NCBI RefSeq assembly: GCF_019511645.1
Contig: NZ_JAEUAX010000006.1
Location: 186,001 to 250,000, forward strand
DNA from: Microbacterium ureisolvens
Lineage (GTDB): Bacteria; Actinomycetota; Actinomycetes; Actinomycetales; Microbacteriaceae
DNA length: 64,000 nt
Direction: 5' to 3'
Position numbers and translations under genes: made by a program. The notes below the pieces were generated by a model. That model worked only from the letters and a program-made list of their open reading frames with translations. It had not been told where the DNA came from and made no database searches. Of this stretch, positions 16,841-26,486 are shown piece by piece; the stretch's first letter is position 1; the number at the start of each line of letters is the position of its first letter.

Positions 16841-17359
16841 TTAACCAGCCTCGAACAAGAGCTTGATGTCACGACTGAACGATTCCCCGCCCTGGTGCCA
16901 TACAACGCGAGAGTCGGTCCCCTTACCAAAGGGGACGAATGCCGTGAACGTGCCCGCTTCGCCAACCGCGAGCGTCGGCCAATGCGGAGCCGTCTCCGCC
17001 TGCAGCTCCGGGGAGACGAACTCGACGCGGACTTCCTCGGCAGCTACCGGCCCGAGGTTGGTGACAGTCCAGCTCGTTCGTCCGCCCGCGAGCCGCCCTG
17101 TCATGTACTCGCCAAACTTCTCGCGCGGGCTGTGAGACGTCTCGAAGCGGACCGCGATAGTCGTAGCAACGGCAGACGGAGTTGCGGCGTACCGACGGCG
17201 CAGCCACCGGTCAATCCGCCCTGGCACCGCACGCACCCAGTGGAAGATTCGCCGTCCCCAGAATGATGCCGTGACCACACCCGCTACGAGGATCAAAAGG
17301 CTGATCCATCCGGCAGGGTCCTCATCGAACTTCTCCACGAACCATGACCAGGGATCCAC
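16841..17359 (-). CDS. Membrane-anchored hypothetical protein
   Basis: Protein of 172 residues with one N-terminal transmembrane segment (about 17-35, GWISLLILVAGVVTASFW) followed by a basic stretch and a soluble beta-rich domain (SWTVTNLGPVAAEEVRVEF), probably an immunoglobulin-like fold on one face of the membrane. No catalytic motif is visible. The start is ATG 17359. The neighbours are the type III restriction gene on the same strand and the small membrane protein on the other, so its role is open. Confidence 0.55.
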   Translation of the reverse strand: MDPWSWFVEKFDEDPAGWISLLILVAGVVTASFWGRRIFHWVRAVPGRIDRWLRRRYAATPSAVATTIAVRFETSHSPREKFGEYMTGRLAGGRTSWTVTNLGPVAAEEVRVEFVSPELQAETAPHWPTLAVGEAGTFTAFVPFGKGTDSRVVWHQGGESFSRDIKLLFEAG

Positions 17360-17602
17360 GCGGCGAGCCTAGCTGTTCCCGCCGACACGGCAGCGGTCGC
17401 GAGGGTGCAGGGCGTCACTCACGACGACGGCCCGACGAGGGAACCCGGATCGCGCTCGGCGCCAGCACGCTTGAAATTGCCGTTGAGTGACGACCTCGCG
17501 ACCTACCTCACGTTCGTGGGGCTTCCGCGGTCCAGGGCGCGAGCGCAGGGAAAACTGCCGCACGCTGGTCGACTGGCTTGCGCGCGACGGTCGGGATCGC
17601 CG

Positions 17603-20134
17603 CTATGCGAAGGTCTGTGCTCCGCGGCGGAGCGCCGACCACGACGACGCAGCGTCCACGACGGACTCTGACGCCAACATGTAGCCCCAGCGGTCGGATA
17701 CACCCGAGTCCTCGTTGACAGTCTGAACCCACGCGCGCGCCGCGTCCCGCTTGGCTTCGACGACAGGGCTTCCCATCTCGGAGTCGCGCTTTCCCTCGAG
17801 TATCCAGTGGATGCGATCTTCGTCGATCACGATGAAGTCCGGCTCGTATCGACGCCCGAATGCTCCCATCGAGTAGTCGATAGTGAGCGGCACAGTCTGG
17901 TCGACTCGAAGCCACGAATCGACCCCTGAGGTTGAGTCGAAGAGCTCGGCGAGGCGAAACTCAGTTGAATAGGCATCGAATCGCGCGACGTTGTAGTAGG
18001 AGCGTTGCCATCCCGAGTACGGGTAGTTGCGCACAAACGACGTTGAGGAAGTCACCAGGTGCCGATCGGCGGGCGGGACGACCTCCAAGCGCTGTATTGG
18101 TTCTGGCCATTTGAGCAAGGTCACGTTGGTCTCGACCCACGTCTGACCGGCGGCCTGACGCTGGCGTATCCACTCGGTTAGCCTTGCAGTCGCCAATCGT
18201 CCGTGCTCGGGTCGCCAGGGCGTGTGCTCGGTGACACGCGCGCCGGCGAGGAAGGCCTGCGCAACTCCCTGTGCAGCGTTCATCTCGATGACCGAAGCCT
18301 CGATGCCATCGGTGCGGAGCAGTCGCGCGACGAGGTCGGTTTCGATGGAGTCGAACGCAATAAGCTGCGCGCTCGCGGCCACGCGATCAAGTTGTTCTGA
18401 AAGCACGACGCGAGTGCCGCCGACAAGATCGTGTTGCGCGTTTAGCGCCGTTCGGCGCAATGTATCCCCGTCGTCATTCGCGAACTGGCGGCCGAGTGCC
18501 TCGACTTGTGTGAGGTCCAACTCACGAAGTGAGAACCGCGCGCGACGCGTCGACTTCGTGATCTTGGGTAGAAACAACGGGAGGGTACCCGCTCTCGCCG
18601 ACGTCGGTTCGAGAACCCGAGAGAGCGTGTCTGTCGATTCCCGTGCTGCCGAGGCTCGCGCCTCCACGGTCGAGAAGAGGAGTCCGGGGTGAGTTTCGGT
18701 GGGTGAGTCGTTAGCTCCCGACCGCGAAGGATCGCGGAAGGAACTGACGGCACCCGTCGGCCCAGGCAGACGGAACTCGACGGCGGACGCGCTGTCAGCA
18801 GTGGTCGCTACTCCTCCGTCTGCCCCGACCGACACACCGGTACGCGCAACGCCTCCCACAGGGTTCGTCACCATGGTCACTTCGTCAGTCCGCTCGCCGA
18901 GCGTTTCCTCGAGCAGAACCCGGGCCTGTTTCAGCAGCGCGGAGAACGACCGATGCGAAAGAACCTCGACGGTATCCAACATCGGATTGCCAGTCCTGGA
19001 GCCGAACGGTAACCGCAGCCCGCGGCCCAGGATTTGCTCGGTAAGCAGTTGCGACTCGAGCGATCTAACGGAGGCGATGACGTAGACGTTCTTTACGTCC
19101 CAGCCTTCCTTGAGCATCCCCACGCTGACTACGGCGCGGATGACCGAATCGGGATCTTCAAGCGTGTCCAGGAGAGCCAGAGTCTTATCCGGCTCTTCCG
19201 ACGTCACGAGCAGTAGCTGTTCGCTCGCTCCAAGCATGTCGGGACCGGCCAGAAGATCCCGAATCTGGTTTGCTTCCTCGATGGTCGAGGCGACGACGAA
19301 GAGTATCGGTTCGACATACGGTTTCCGGGTGAGCTCGCAGTACGCGCGCATTGATTGCGCCTTCGCGTCGAGGAGCGTCAGCCCGTCGGCCAATTGCGTG
19401 CGGAGGTCGGAGATCCCGTCGCGACGTGACACGAGAACCGGAATCTTCACGTACCCGTCAGCGATCGCTGATGACAACGGATAGCGATACACGACTTGCG
19501 GTTCACTCGCTTCGTGCGGCGTTGCGGTTAGCCCGATGAGGGCGAGCGGGTGGAGTTCGTCAATTGCGGACTGGAATCGCTTCGCGTTTCCCGAGTAATA
19601 CACGTGGTGCTCATCCGCAATCACGACCAAATCGTCGGCAGCCTGAAGGTAGTCATAGAGCGCGACGCCGATGGATTCGTGTTCGCGATGCGCCCGCCTG
19701 GCGTCGTTGCTGTTTGGTCGCAGGAGAGATTGCACGGTCATGACGAATACCTTGAACCGATCCGCGTCCTCGAGCGCCGATCCCACCTCGCCTCGTTCCA
19801 GAGTGTCGAGGGTCACTACGAGCGGGTTGGACTGAAGCCCGCGCAAATACTTGCGGTGGCCGGGGGTGAGGTTGTCGACGGTCTTGCGCTGGATCGTCGA
19901 ACCTGGGGTAACAACAAGGACGTTGGAAACGCCAGCCGCGTACAGGTAGTCGAGCAGGCCCCCGGCAACGAACGTCTTCCCCACCCCTGTCGCAAGATCC
20001 GCGACCAGCTCCGCCCCGACGGCCGAGGTTTCGAGGGCTCGGGCGATCGCGTCGAGGGCGTCTCGGTTGGGATCGCGGAGATCAAGCGTATGGGCCACTT
20101 CGTCGACGAGGTGCCCATCGTACGCAATGCTCAT
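17603..20134 (-). CDS. res: Type III restriction enzyme, Res (helicase-nuclease) subunit
   Basis: Predicted 843-residue ATP-dependent translocating endonuclease. Walker A ATGVGKT is at residues 48-54, the DExH box DEHH at 174-177, and later helicase motifs include the segment ending in LTEQILGRGLRLPFG. Near the C-terminus, YEPDFIVIDEDRIHWILEGKRD gives the PD-(D/E)XK nuclease signature. Its ATG overlaps the stop of mod by 4 nt (ATGA), so the two are translationally coupled. Res works only in complex with Mod, which supplies sequence recognition. Res subunits usually have 850-1000 residues, so this one is near the lower end but looks complete. Confidence 0.9.
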   Translation of the reverse strand: MSIAYDGHLVDEVAHTLDLRDPNRDALDAIARALETSAVGAELVADLATGVGKTFVAGGLLDYLYAAGVSNVLVVTPGSTIQRKTVDNLTPGHRKYLRGLQSNPLVVTLDTLERGEVGSALEDADRFKVFVMTVQSLLRPNSNDARRAHREHESIGVALYDYLQAADDLVVIADEHHVYYSGNAKRFQSAIDELHPLALIGLTATPHEASEPQVVYRYPLSSAIADGYVKIPVLVSRRDGISDLRTQLADGLTLLDAKAQSMRAYCELTRKPYVEPILFVVASTIEEANQIRDLLAGPDMLGASEQLLLVTSEEPDKTLALLDTLEDPDSVIRAVVSVGMLKEGWDVKNVYVIASVRSLESQLLTEQILGRGLRLPFGSRTGNPMLDTVEVLSHRSFSALLKQARVLLEETLGERTDEVTMVTNPVGGVARTGVSVGADGGVATTADSASAVEFRLPGPTGAVSSFRDPSRSGANDSPTETHPGLLFSTVEARASAARESTDTLSRVLEPTSARAGTLPLFLPKITKSTRRARFSLRELDLTQVEALGRQFANDDGDTLRRTALNAQHDLVGGTRVVLSEQLDRVAASAQLIAFDSIETDLVARLLRTDGIEASVIEMNAAQGVAQAFLAGARVTEHTPWRPEHGRLATARLTEWIRQRQAAGQTWVETNVTLLKWPEPIQRLEVVPPADRHLVTSSTSFVRNYPYSGWQRSYYNVARFDAYSTEFRLAELFDSTSGVDSWLRVDQTVPLTIDYSMGAFGRRYEPDFIVIDEDRIHWILEGKRDSEMGSPVVEAKRDAARAWVQTVNEDSGVSDRWGYMLASESVVDAASSWSALRRGAQTFA

Positions 20135-21753
20135 TGGTCGACCTCTCGCCTTGCTCGCCTACGTGCCCTGAGGGCTGAAGCGCTCAGAAGATCTCGGGGT
20201 GCCTTCGTCACTTTCGACCCTTTCGACAGTGCGCCGAGCAACTCGGCTGCTCCATCGAGAATCGCGCGACCGACAACCTCAACTCGCTCTCCATCGTCTA
20301 GCGCCTCGACTACGGCCTGAATTTCCTCGCTACCAATCGCGCCGTCGAACACAGCGAGACGCATGCGCCCTCGAGTCCCACACAGTGGGGTTGCCGCAGA
20401 CTGGAACTCATAGCCCAGCTGGCCAGCGACGGCACGACTGAAGGCGCCATTGGTCGCGTGCTCGGAAAGCAGAACTCCGAACGGTGTGTCCACATACATG
20501 GACGGCCCGACCTCGATGAAGTTGAACCCGCCACCGCCTGACCAATGCAGTCGGTCGCTGATACCGCCGCTGTCCTCTCCCGCCACCACTGCTTCAAGCC
20601 GTGGTCGCGTGAAATCGTCGATCGTGTCAGACAAGATCTCGGTCGTGATCCAGCGCCGCCCCATCTTGTGGGCTACGGCGGCTGTGGTGCCAGACCCAGC
20701 AAAGCAATCGAGGACGATGTCTCCCACGTCGGAGCCGATGTGCAGCACTCGATGGATCAACCGCTCCGGCTTGGGCGTGGAGAAGGCGTCCTGCCGGAAG
20801 AGCTTGCTAATCTCCGCCTTAGCCTCGCGGTTGTTCCCAACGTCTTCGTGCAGCCAGACGGTGTTTGGCACCAGATCGCCGAGTTCGGACTTGAAGCGCT
20901 TCCGAAACGGGAAGGAACGGCCCGACTTGCCCCACCACACACGGTCATCCGCAACGAGTGCATCGAAACTCTCGCGTGAGGTGCTCCACGGCCGCCCCGG
21001 CCGCGGGGAGAACTTGTCTCCATGTGGGCCTACGACTTCGTAGTGGCCGTCGGCGTAGGGCTTCGATGCGGTGAGATCGCTCCTGCGCCATAGTCCTCGC
21101 GGGTCATCGTCCGGGTTCCAAAAATCTCCGTCGCTCTTGGCAGTCCTCTCGACACGATTAGGTCGCCACTTCGTCGCGTCCTTGGCAAACACCAACATGA
21201 AGTCGTGGTCGGCCGAGAAGTGCTGCGCACTGTTGTTGCGGGCGTGAATCTTTTGCCAGACGACTGTCGTGATGAAGTTTCGCGCACCGAAGATCTCGTC
21301 CATGAGCGATCGCATACGGTGCTGCTCTACGTCATCAAGATGTACCCAAACCGATCCGTCGGGCGAGAGCAAGTCTCGGATCAGCAGAAGACGTTCCCGC
21401 ATGAAAGAGAGCCAGGTCGCATGCTCGAGCCAGTCGTCGTAGTGCGCGAATGCCTGCCCCGTGTTGAACGGCGGATCGATGTAGACCTGCTTGACCCTTC
21501 CTCGGTAAAGCCGTCGGTATTCGGGCACCTCGCTCAGGACCCGCAAGACATCGAGGCTGTCCCCCCTGAACAGCAGATTGTTATCCAGGGGGTCCTCGAC
21601 GCAGACCTGTCCGAATGACGCGATCACGTCGGTGGTGCGGACCTCGAAAGCCGCGGGATGATCGCGCTCAACCCAGACGGGCTTACCGTCGTCGTCTTTG
21701 GGCACCAACAGGAACTGGTCCTTGCCTGGCCAGATCAGTTCAAGCCTCGTCAC
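20131..21753 (-). CDS. mod: Type III DNA methyltransferase, Mod subunit
   Basis: Predicted 540-residue adenine methyltransferase of the beta class: motif IV DPPF (DPPFNTG, 93-99) comes before motif I FAGSGT (351-356), the order that defines the class and all type III Mod proteins. The region in between holds the target recognition domain, so the recognised sequence cannot be read off. The GTG start at 21753 has TAGTCT 6 nt upstream. The gene ends in a 4-nt overlap with res. With res it forms a complete type III restriction-modification system. Confidence 0.92.
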   Translation of the reverse strand: MTRLELIWPGKDQFLLVPKDDDGKPVWVERDHPAAFEVRTTDVIASFGQVCVEDPLDNNLLFRGDSLDVLRVLSEVPEYRRLYRGRVKQVYIDPPFNTGQAFAHYDDWLEHATWLSFMRERLLLIRDLLSPDGSVWVHLDDVEQHRMRSLMDEIFGARNFITTVVWQKIHARNNSAQHFSADHDFMLVFAKDATKWRPNRVERTAKSDGDFWNPDDDPRGLWRRSDLTASKPYADGHYEVVGPHGDKFSPRPGRPWSTSRESFDALVADDRVWWGKSGRSFPFRKRFKSELGDLVPNTVWLHEDVGNNREAKAEISKLFRQDAFSTPKPERLIHRVLHIGSDVGDIVLDCFAGSGTTAAVAHKMGRRWITTEILSDTIDDFTRPRLEAVVAGEDSGGISDRLHWSGGGGFNFIEVGPSMYVDTPFGVLLSEHATNGAFSRAVAGQLGYEFQSAATPLCGTRGRMRLAVFDGAIGSEEIQAVVEALDDGERVEVVGRAILDGAAELLGALSKGSKVTKAPRDLLSASALRARRRARREVDQ

Positions 21754-21894
21754 TCGGCGAGACTACCCAAGAACGAAGCGACACATGGTAACCGCACTCA
21801 ACGTGCCTAGGCAATCGTTACGGTGATCCCCCGGGGCAGTGCGATGAACGGCCGGCTGGCGGAGACGCTAGCAGGCAACGATAGGCTCGGCGAC
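21754..21894. promoter_or_regulatory. Divergent leaderless promoters between mod and the DUF262 gene
   Basis: On the minus strand TAGTCT (21765-21760) precedes the mod GTG by 6 nt. On the plus strand TAGGCT (21882-21887) precedes the DUF262-gene ATG by 7 nt. Two defence operons therefore fire from a 141-bp region with no room for leaders. Confidence 0.55.
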
Positions 21895-23046
21895 ATGACG
21901 GATGAGGCAACAGGCGCCTTCGTGCCGAGCCATGCTGAGGCTGACCGGCCAGGTGATGAAGATCTGATCCTCACCGACGAGGAGTTCGACGATCTCGAGA
22001 CGGCGGAGGCCGTCGTTACTCCGATCAGTTATTCGGGACAGGACTTCGACGTCGATGGCCTGGTACGCCGCCTAAACAAGGGCGACATCGTCGTTCCGAG
22101 CTTCGGCCTGGAAGACGATGGGGTCGAGACCGCCGGCTTCCAGCGGGGTTTCGTTTGGACCCGCAAGCAGATGGACCGATTCATCGAGTCTCTCCTGTTG
22201 GGGTACCCCATTCCGGGACTCTTCCTTGTGCGCCAGCAGAGCGACAAGAGATACCTCGTGCTGGATGGGCAGCAGCGATTGAAGACGCTGCAGGCATTCC
22301 ACAAGGGTGTGCACGACGGCAAGGTGTTCGCGCTCATCAACGTTGCCGATCAGTTCCGCAACCTCACCTATGAGAAGCTTCCCGAACCATTACGTCGCAC
22401 GCTGGACGACGCATTCCTCCAGGCGACGGTTGTGAGCACCGACGGCTCTCGCGAGTCCCTCGAGGCGGTCTACCAGATCTTCGAACGACTCAACTCCGGC
22501 GGAACCCAGCTCACACCACACGAGATCCGAGTCGCACTCTTCGCCGGCCCCCTTATCGGAGAACTCGAACGGCTGAACAGCCTCCCGTCCTGGCGGTCGA
22601 TGTACGGAGAGAAAAAGAACCCACGACTGCGCGATCAGGAGCTAATCCTTCGCGTATTGGCCCTATTCACGGATCTCGACCGATACTCACGCCCTCTCAA
22701 GGGGTTCCTCAACGACTACGCCGGCGAGCATCGAGAAATGGATGACGCGGTCGTAGGTGCTTCCACTGCCTTCGAGCATGCGTCAGATCTGCTAGCGCGC
22801 GGACCAGGTGCTTCAGCATTCCGTAAGGGGTCGGGCCAGGTTAATGCCGCGCAGAGCGAGGCGATAATGGTGGGGCTGATGAACAGGATCACGAAGGCGC
22901 CAATCACACCGGAGGCGGTCACCGACGCGGTGATCAAGCTCACCACCGATCCTGAGTTTGATGCCACGACAACCCGATCCACCGCCGATGAGCTCGTCGT
23001 CCAGACCAGAATCCGTATCGCGAGCGATACGTTCAGCGAGGCGTGA
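21895..23046 (+). CDS. DUF262 (GmrSD-like/ParB-fold) protein
   Basis: Protein of 383 residues from ATG 21895, chosen because TAGGCT lies 7 nt upstream; two earlier in-frame starts (21823, 21844) exist. The DUF262 signature is clear: FQRGFVW at 82-88 followed by MDRFIESLLLGYPIP, and LDGQQR at 123-128. A conserved FERLNSGG element follows. DUF262 domains are the N-terminal part of GmrSD type IV restriction enzymes and of several other defence proteins, with NTP-dependent nuclease or sensor roles. The DUF1524 HNH half of GmrSD is missing. The downstream HEPN gene overlaps its stop, so the two form one module. Confidence 0.85.
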   Translation: MTDEATGAFVPSHAEADRPGDEDLILTDEEFDDLETAEAVVTPISYSGQDFDVDGLVRRLNKGDIVVPSFGLEDDGVETAGFQRGFVWTRKQMDRFIESLLLGYPIPGLFLVRQQSDKRYLVLDGQQRLKTLQAFHKGVHDGKVFALINVADQFRNLTYEKLPEPLRRTLDDAFLQATVVSTDGSRESLEAVYQIFERLNSGGTQLTPHEIRVALFAGPLIGELERLNSLPSWRSMYGEKKNPRLRDQELILRVLALFTDLDRYSRPLKGFLNDYAGEHREMDDAVVGASTAFEHASDLLARGPGASAFRKGSGQVNAAQSEAIMVGLMNRITKAPITPEAVTDAVIKLTTDPEFDATTTRSTADELVVQTRIRIASDTFSEA

Positions 23047-23546
23047 TGGTATGGCCAGGCGCGTGGCCTTCGCATGAGCTAAGTAGCTCGCGTTCGCGAC
23101 TCGAGGAGCTACGTGTCGAGGTTGAAGGCATCGACGCGGATGCGTCGAACGAGACTGAGCAGGGAATGACGCGGTTCCTGGTGGTGCGGGCATGCGGGCA
23201 TATCGAATTCACGTTCGACGAAGCCTTCTGCGCGTTCGCTGAGAGCAAGTCAAGCCCGCACGTCGCCTCATTCGTCCGTACTCAGTTCTTTCGGGGCGCC
23301 AACCCCTCGCCCGACCGAATCGGTCAGACGCTGCGGCGGCTCGAAGCAGTGCGGGCCGATCGGTTCGATGCGCTCATCGACGCAGACGACCAGCGGCTAC
23401 GCCGCGAGCTGTCGTTCCTCGTCGATCGAAGAAACAAGATTGCTCACGGGCAAAGCGAGACCGTAAGGCGACGAAAGGCACTCGATCTCGCAGACGTCGC
23501 GCTCGAGCTCGGCGATTGGATCGTTGCTGAGCTAGACCCTCGCTAG
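23046..23546 (+). CDS. HEPN-family RNase-like partner of the DUF262 protein (MAE_28990-like)
   Basis: Protein of 166 residues starting at ATG 23046, which overlaps the TGA of the DUF262 gene by one base (a GTG at 23043 is an alternative). It is helical, and its motif RRNKIAHG contains R129-x4-H134, the catalytic HEPN pair. The pairing of DUF262 with a small MAE_28990/MAE_18760-like HEPN protein is a recurring arrangement in bacterial defence neighbourhoods. The probable job is RNA cleavage triggered by the DUF262 partner; this is an inference. Confidence 0.75.
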   Translation: MVWPGAWPSHELSSSRSRLEELRVEVEGIDADASNETEQGMTRFLVVRACGHIEFTFDEAFCAFAESKSSPHVASFVRTQFFRGANPSPDRIGQTLRRLEAVRADRFDALIDADDQRLRRELSFLVDRRNKIAHGQSETVRRRKALDLADVALELGDWIVAELDPR

Positions 23547-23792
23547 CCCTTCGATTCAGCTCATCAGCACTCACTGGCGAGATCTTCGGTCAGGCGGTTG
23601 GCCGCGGATGATGCGCCGAGCGCGCCAATCGCCGAGCGTTTGGAGATCTCACGGACGACTGTGATCAAGGCGATGACTCCGCTTCGCCGCCACGGTAGGG
23701 GCGGAAGGCGACGCCGAGGCGCAAACGCCTGAGTCAGCCCACTCCATCGGTCGGCCAGCGCACGCGCAGGGATGCCCTTTGCGTGGCTCGAA

Positions 23793-24791
23793 CTACGCGG
23801 CGCGGAATCGGGTTTCGTGGTGCCACTCGAGCGCGTCGCGATCGGGCGCAAGATGTGGGTTCTCCGGCACGCGGATCTTGAAGCCGGCGGCCTCCTTCTC
23901 GTAGAACTCGACACCGTTCCAGCCGCGGGCTCGAAGCGCCGGACTCACCCGAAGCCGGAGGTCGGCGTCGATGCCGACGTAGCCACGGTCGTAGAGGGTG
24001 TGCACGTCGGACCTCAATAAGAGGGCGTTTGGCACTTCGTGTGTGCCTGCGGCGTGCGCGTAGTCGCGGATGTGCGCAGCTTCCAGGCTCGGGTACGTCT
24101 TGCTGCCCGTCACCGCGCAGCGGAAGTTGTACGCTTCGTCAACCGCCCGACGAAACCGGCCCTGCCCCATCCGCGGCTTGCTCAGGACAGGTTCGCCGTA
24201 CTTGGGCCCGTCCCACTCGATCACCGTGCTGCGCAGGTCGGTGTCCCAGCGATAGTCGACGCGGGCATGACCCTGCATCAATTGAAAGGCCTGCAGCACG
24301 TACTCCGAGTCGGGCTTGCGGCGCGGGCCGAGCGTCTCGTAGCCCTCAATCGTCACGTTGTTGAGCGACCAGTTCGGCGGCTGCGGGAGTTCCTCTCCGC
24401 GGGGTGCGAAGAACGCGTTGCGCAGGATGATGCAGCCGATGTTGGGGTCGGGATCGTCCGCCCACTGCTTGCTCGCGCGGTATGCCCGCACGCGGTCGAG
24501 CAACTCCTGTTCGGTGGCAACGCCGTTCCCCTGCGCCCAGATCGCCCATGCCTCGCTGACGGGCATCTCGAAATAGTCCTCGAAGAAGCCACCGCCCACG
24601 AGTGAGTAGCCGGGTATGTTGACGTCGCGAAAGGCCGCGGGACGCTTCGTCTTGAATAGGAAAGGCCCGCCTTCGGGCAGCGCCTTGAATCCGTGCGGGG
24701 AGGGCTGCCAGAAGTTCACATCCGTGATCGCAGCGTGGTCCCGCAGGAACGCGGCCCAGCGGTTGTCTGTGACTCCCACAACGATCCGCAC
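23793..24791 (-). CDS. HNH endonuclease with PUA-like N-terminal domain, putative type IV restriction enzyme
   Basis: Protein of 332 residues. The C-terminal HNH domain (HNH_2 type) shows CAVTG, AAH at 238-240, N255 and the closing VHTLYDRG with H264. The N-terminal 110 residues (GGPFLFKTKRP, then YSLVGGGFFEDYFEMP) look like a PUA/SRA-superfamily fold that reads modified bases. That combination is known from enzymes restricting modified DNA. The GTG start at 24791 has TAGCAT exactly 6 nt upstream. The modified-base specificity is inferred from the architecture only. Confidence 0.75.
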   Translation of the reverse strand: MRIVVGVTDNRWAAFLRDHAAITDVNFWQPSPHGFKALPEGGPFLFKTKRPAAFRDVNIPGYSLVGGGFFEDYFEMPVSEAWAIWAQGNGVATEQELLDRVRAYRASKQWADDPDPNIGCIILRNAFFAPRGEELPQPPNWSLNNVTIEGYETLGPRRKPDSEYVLQAFQLMQGHARVDYRWDTDLRSTVIEWDGPKYGEPVLSKPRMGQGRFRRAVDEAYNFRCAVTGSKTYPSLEAAHIRDYAHAAGTHEVPNALLLRSDVHTLYDRGYVGIDADLRLRVSPALRARGWNGVEFYEKEAAGFKIRVPENPHLAPDRDALEWHHETRFRAA

Positions 24792-24970
24792 GCCAAGATG
24801 CTAGCGGCCAACGCGAGTTGCGCGTTCCCGCCACGACTCAGTCCCGCGCATACGGCTCCCACCAACGGGCGATGCGCGGATAGGGATCGGCGACGAACGA
24901 GTTTGGCGGTGGTCTATGCGAAGCTGCTGGTCATCGCCGTGGAGAAGAGTGACACCCACACCGCCGTTGG

Positions 24971-25192
24971 TTGATTTTCGTGAGCGCGGTGACCGCCGCG
25001 CTCAGCGTCATCGTGACCGTCGTGTACTTCTTCCAGCCGTGGCGTAGCTGCGACTACAAAGACACCTCAGCTGGGTGCGCGGTGCTCCCCGCCGACGCGA
25101 ATGTCATGCTCATCGCCATTCTGGTCGCGCTCGCGGCAGCCCCCGTGCTCGTGATCTCGCTCCTCGCCAAGGAGAAAGCTCACTCCCGGTAA
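24971..25192 (+). CDS. Small two-helix membrane protein
   Basis: About 70 residues with two hydrophobic segments (residues 4-22 and 46-66) and a Cys pair in the loop between them (C27 and C36). Start candidates are TTG 24971 and GTG 24980; neither has a clear ribosome site. No family was recognised. Confidence 0.4.
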   Translation: MIFVSAVTAALSVIVTVVYFFQPWRSCDYKDTSAGCAVLPADANVMLIAILVALAAAPVLVISLLAKEKAHSR

Positions 25193-25279
25193 ATGAGAGG
25201 ACGCGCGGCCAAGACCTCGGACCATCGCCCGCAACACCCCATCAGCGTGCACTGCCCGGATACGGATCGAGTGATCGCG

Positions 25280-26263
25280 TCAGGCCGAGGGCTTCGATTC
25301 GGCGAGGAGTACTTCGGCTCCTTCCAGCGTGCTGCCGTCGAGACAGCGGAGGAAGTCGTCCTCCGTCATGACTTCGATCTCTTGCCCCTTGTCCTGCAAC
25401 TCGAACGCCTTGCGGGCTTTGCCTGTGACGTTGGAGCCGGGTCGGAGTACGGCCGGATTGATGTCGCCCACGACGAGGACGTTGGTTCGCTTGGTGGTGG
25501 TTTGTTCCGGAATCGCGCCGACCTTGGCACACTCCTGGCGGGCAGTGTCTCGCGTCATCGACATGAGGGTGCCGGTGAACACGACGACTCGGCCATAGAG
25601 GTATCCGCTCGGGTCGGCGTCGGCGTTCACCTCAATCGGGGTGAAGTTGCGAGTACCGTGGCCGCCGCTCGAGACGGCGACGCTGCCCCGGTAGATCCCG
25701 GAGCCCATGCGTCCGATGCCGACGCCGAGAGAGCCCGCCAACTCGAGCAGATTGGCTGCTTGCTGCTGCTCGGCCAATCGCGTGGCAACGTCCACGACGA
25801 CAGTCGCGTCAGCGAGCGCGTCGTGGTGGTCCTCGAATGGGATGCCCATCGTCTCGGCGAGGAACGGCAGGCGGTAGGTGGGGAGCGCCATCGCGCGGCG
25901 AGCCATGACGAGGGTGCAGAGGAATCTCATCTCGGGCCATTCGATGTTCTCCAGAGCGCAGGCGTACCGGATCACGCCGAGGTCGAAGCCTGCGTTGTGA
26001 GCGACGACCACGTCGTCGCCGATGAAGTCCACAATGGCCGCTAGGATGTCCCTCCACCGCGGGGCGTCCGTCACCATCTCGGCGGTGATCCCGTGGATAG
26101 CGATGTTCCAGCCATCGAACCAGTCAGCGCCCTCGGGCGGCCGGATCAGCCAATGCCGACGCCCGACGATCTGCCCGTTTCGCACACGGACCAAGCCCAC
26201 AGAGCACGGGGAACCCCGATACGAGTTGGCGGTCTCAAAATCGATCGTTGTGAAGTCGAGCAT
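25280..26263 (-). CDS. DEDDh exonuclease (DnaQ/epsilon-like) with C-terminal BRCT domain
   Basis: Protein of 327 residues. Residues 1-165 form an RNase-T/DnaQ-like 3'-5' exonuclease with the DEDDh residues visible: D8 and E10 in TIDFETAN, D in HNAGFDLGV, and H...D in HHDALADATV. Residues about 225-315 are a BRCT domain (GRVVVFTGTLMSMTRD, ending in TEDDFLRCL), as in NAD-dependent ligases. This domain pair occurs in stand-alone actinobacterial repair or processing enzymes. In this context it may act in defence or in the element's own DNA processing; that is inference. ATG 26263 has only a weak ribosome site. Confidence 0.85.
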   Translation of the reverse strand: MLDFTTIDFETANSYRGSPCSVGLVRVRNGQIVGRRHWLIRPPEGADWFDGWNIAIHGITAEMVTDAPRWRDILAAIVDFIGDDVVVAHNAGFDLGVIRYACALENIEWPEMRFLCTLVMARRAMALPTYRLPFLAETMGIPFEDHHDALADATVVVDVATRLAEQQQAANLLELAGSLGVGIGRMGSGIYRGSVAVSSGGHGTRNFTPIEVNADADPSGYLYGRVVVFTGTLMSMTRDTARQECAKVGAIPEQTTTKRTNVLVVGDINPAVLRPGSNVTGKARKAFELQDKGQEIEVMTEDDFLRCLDGSTLEGAEVLLAESKPSA

Positions 26264-26486
26264 CCTTCACGCCACCCGTGTCTCAGTCGTACGAGTCGTA
26301 GTCATTGCAACCCTTTCGCCCTCGCCCCCAGATCGGGCCGACGAGAGCTGAGTCTGCCGTACCGACGACGCTCATTCCGGCGAAGACACGTCGATTGTGG
26401 ATGCGAACCCTTCCGGTGATGTCCCAGGTGGCACGCAGTCGTCCCTCATCTGGGCACCGCCCGCAGGGGATCGATACAGTGGCGCC

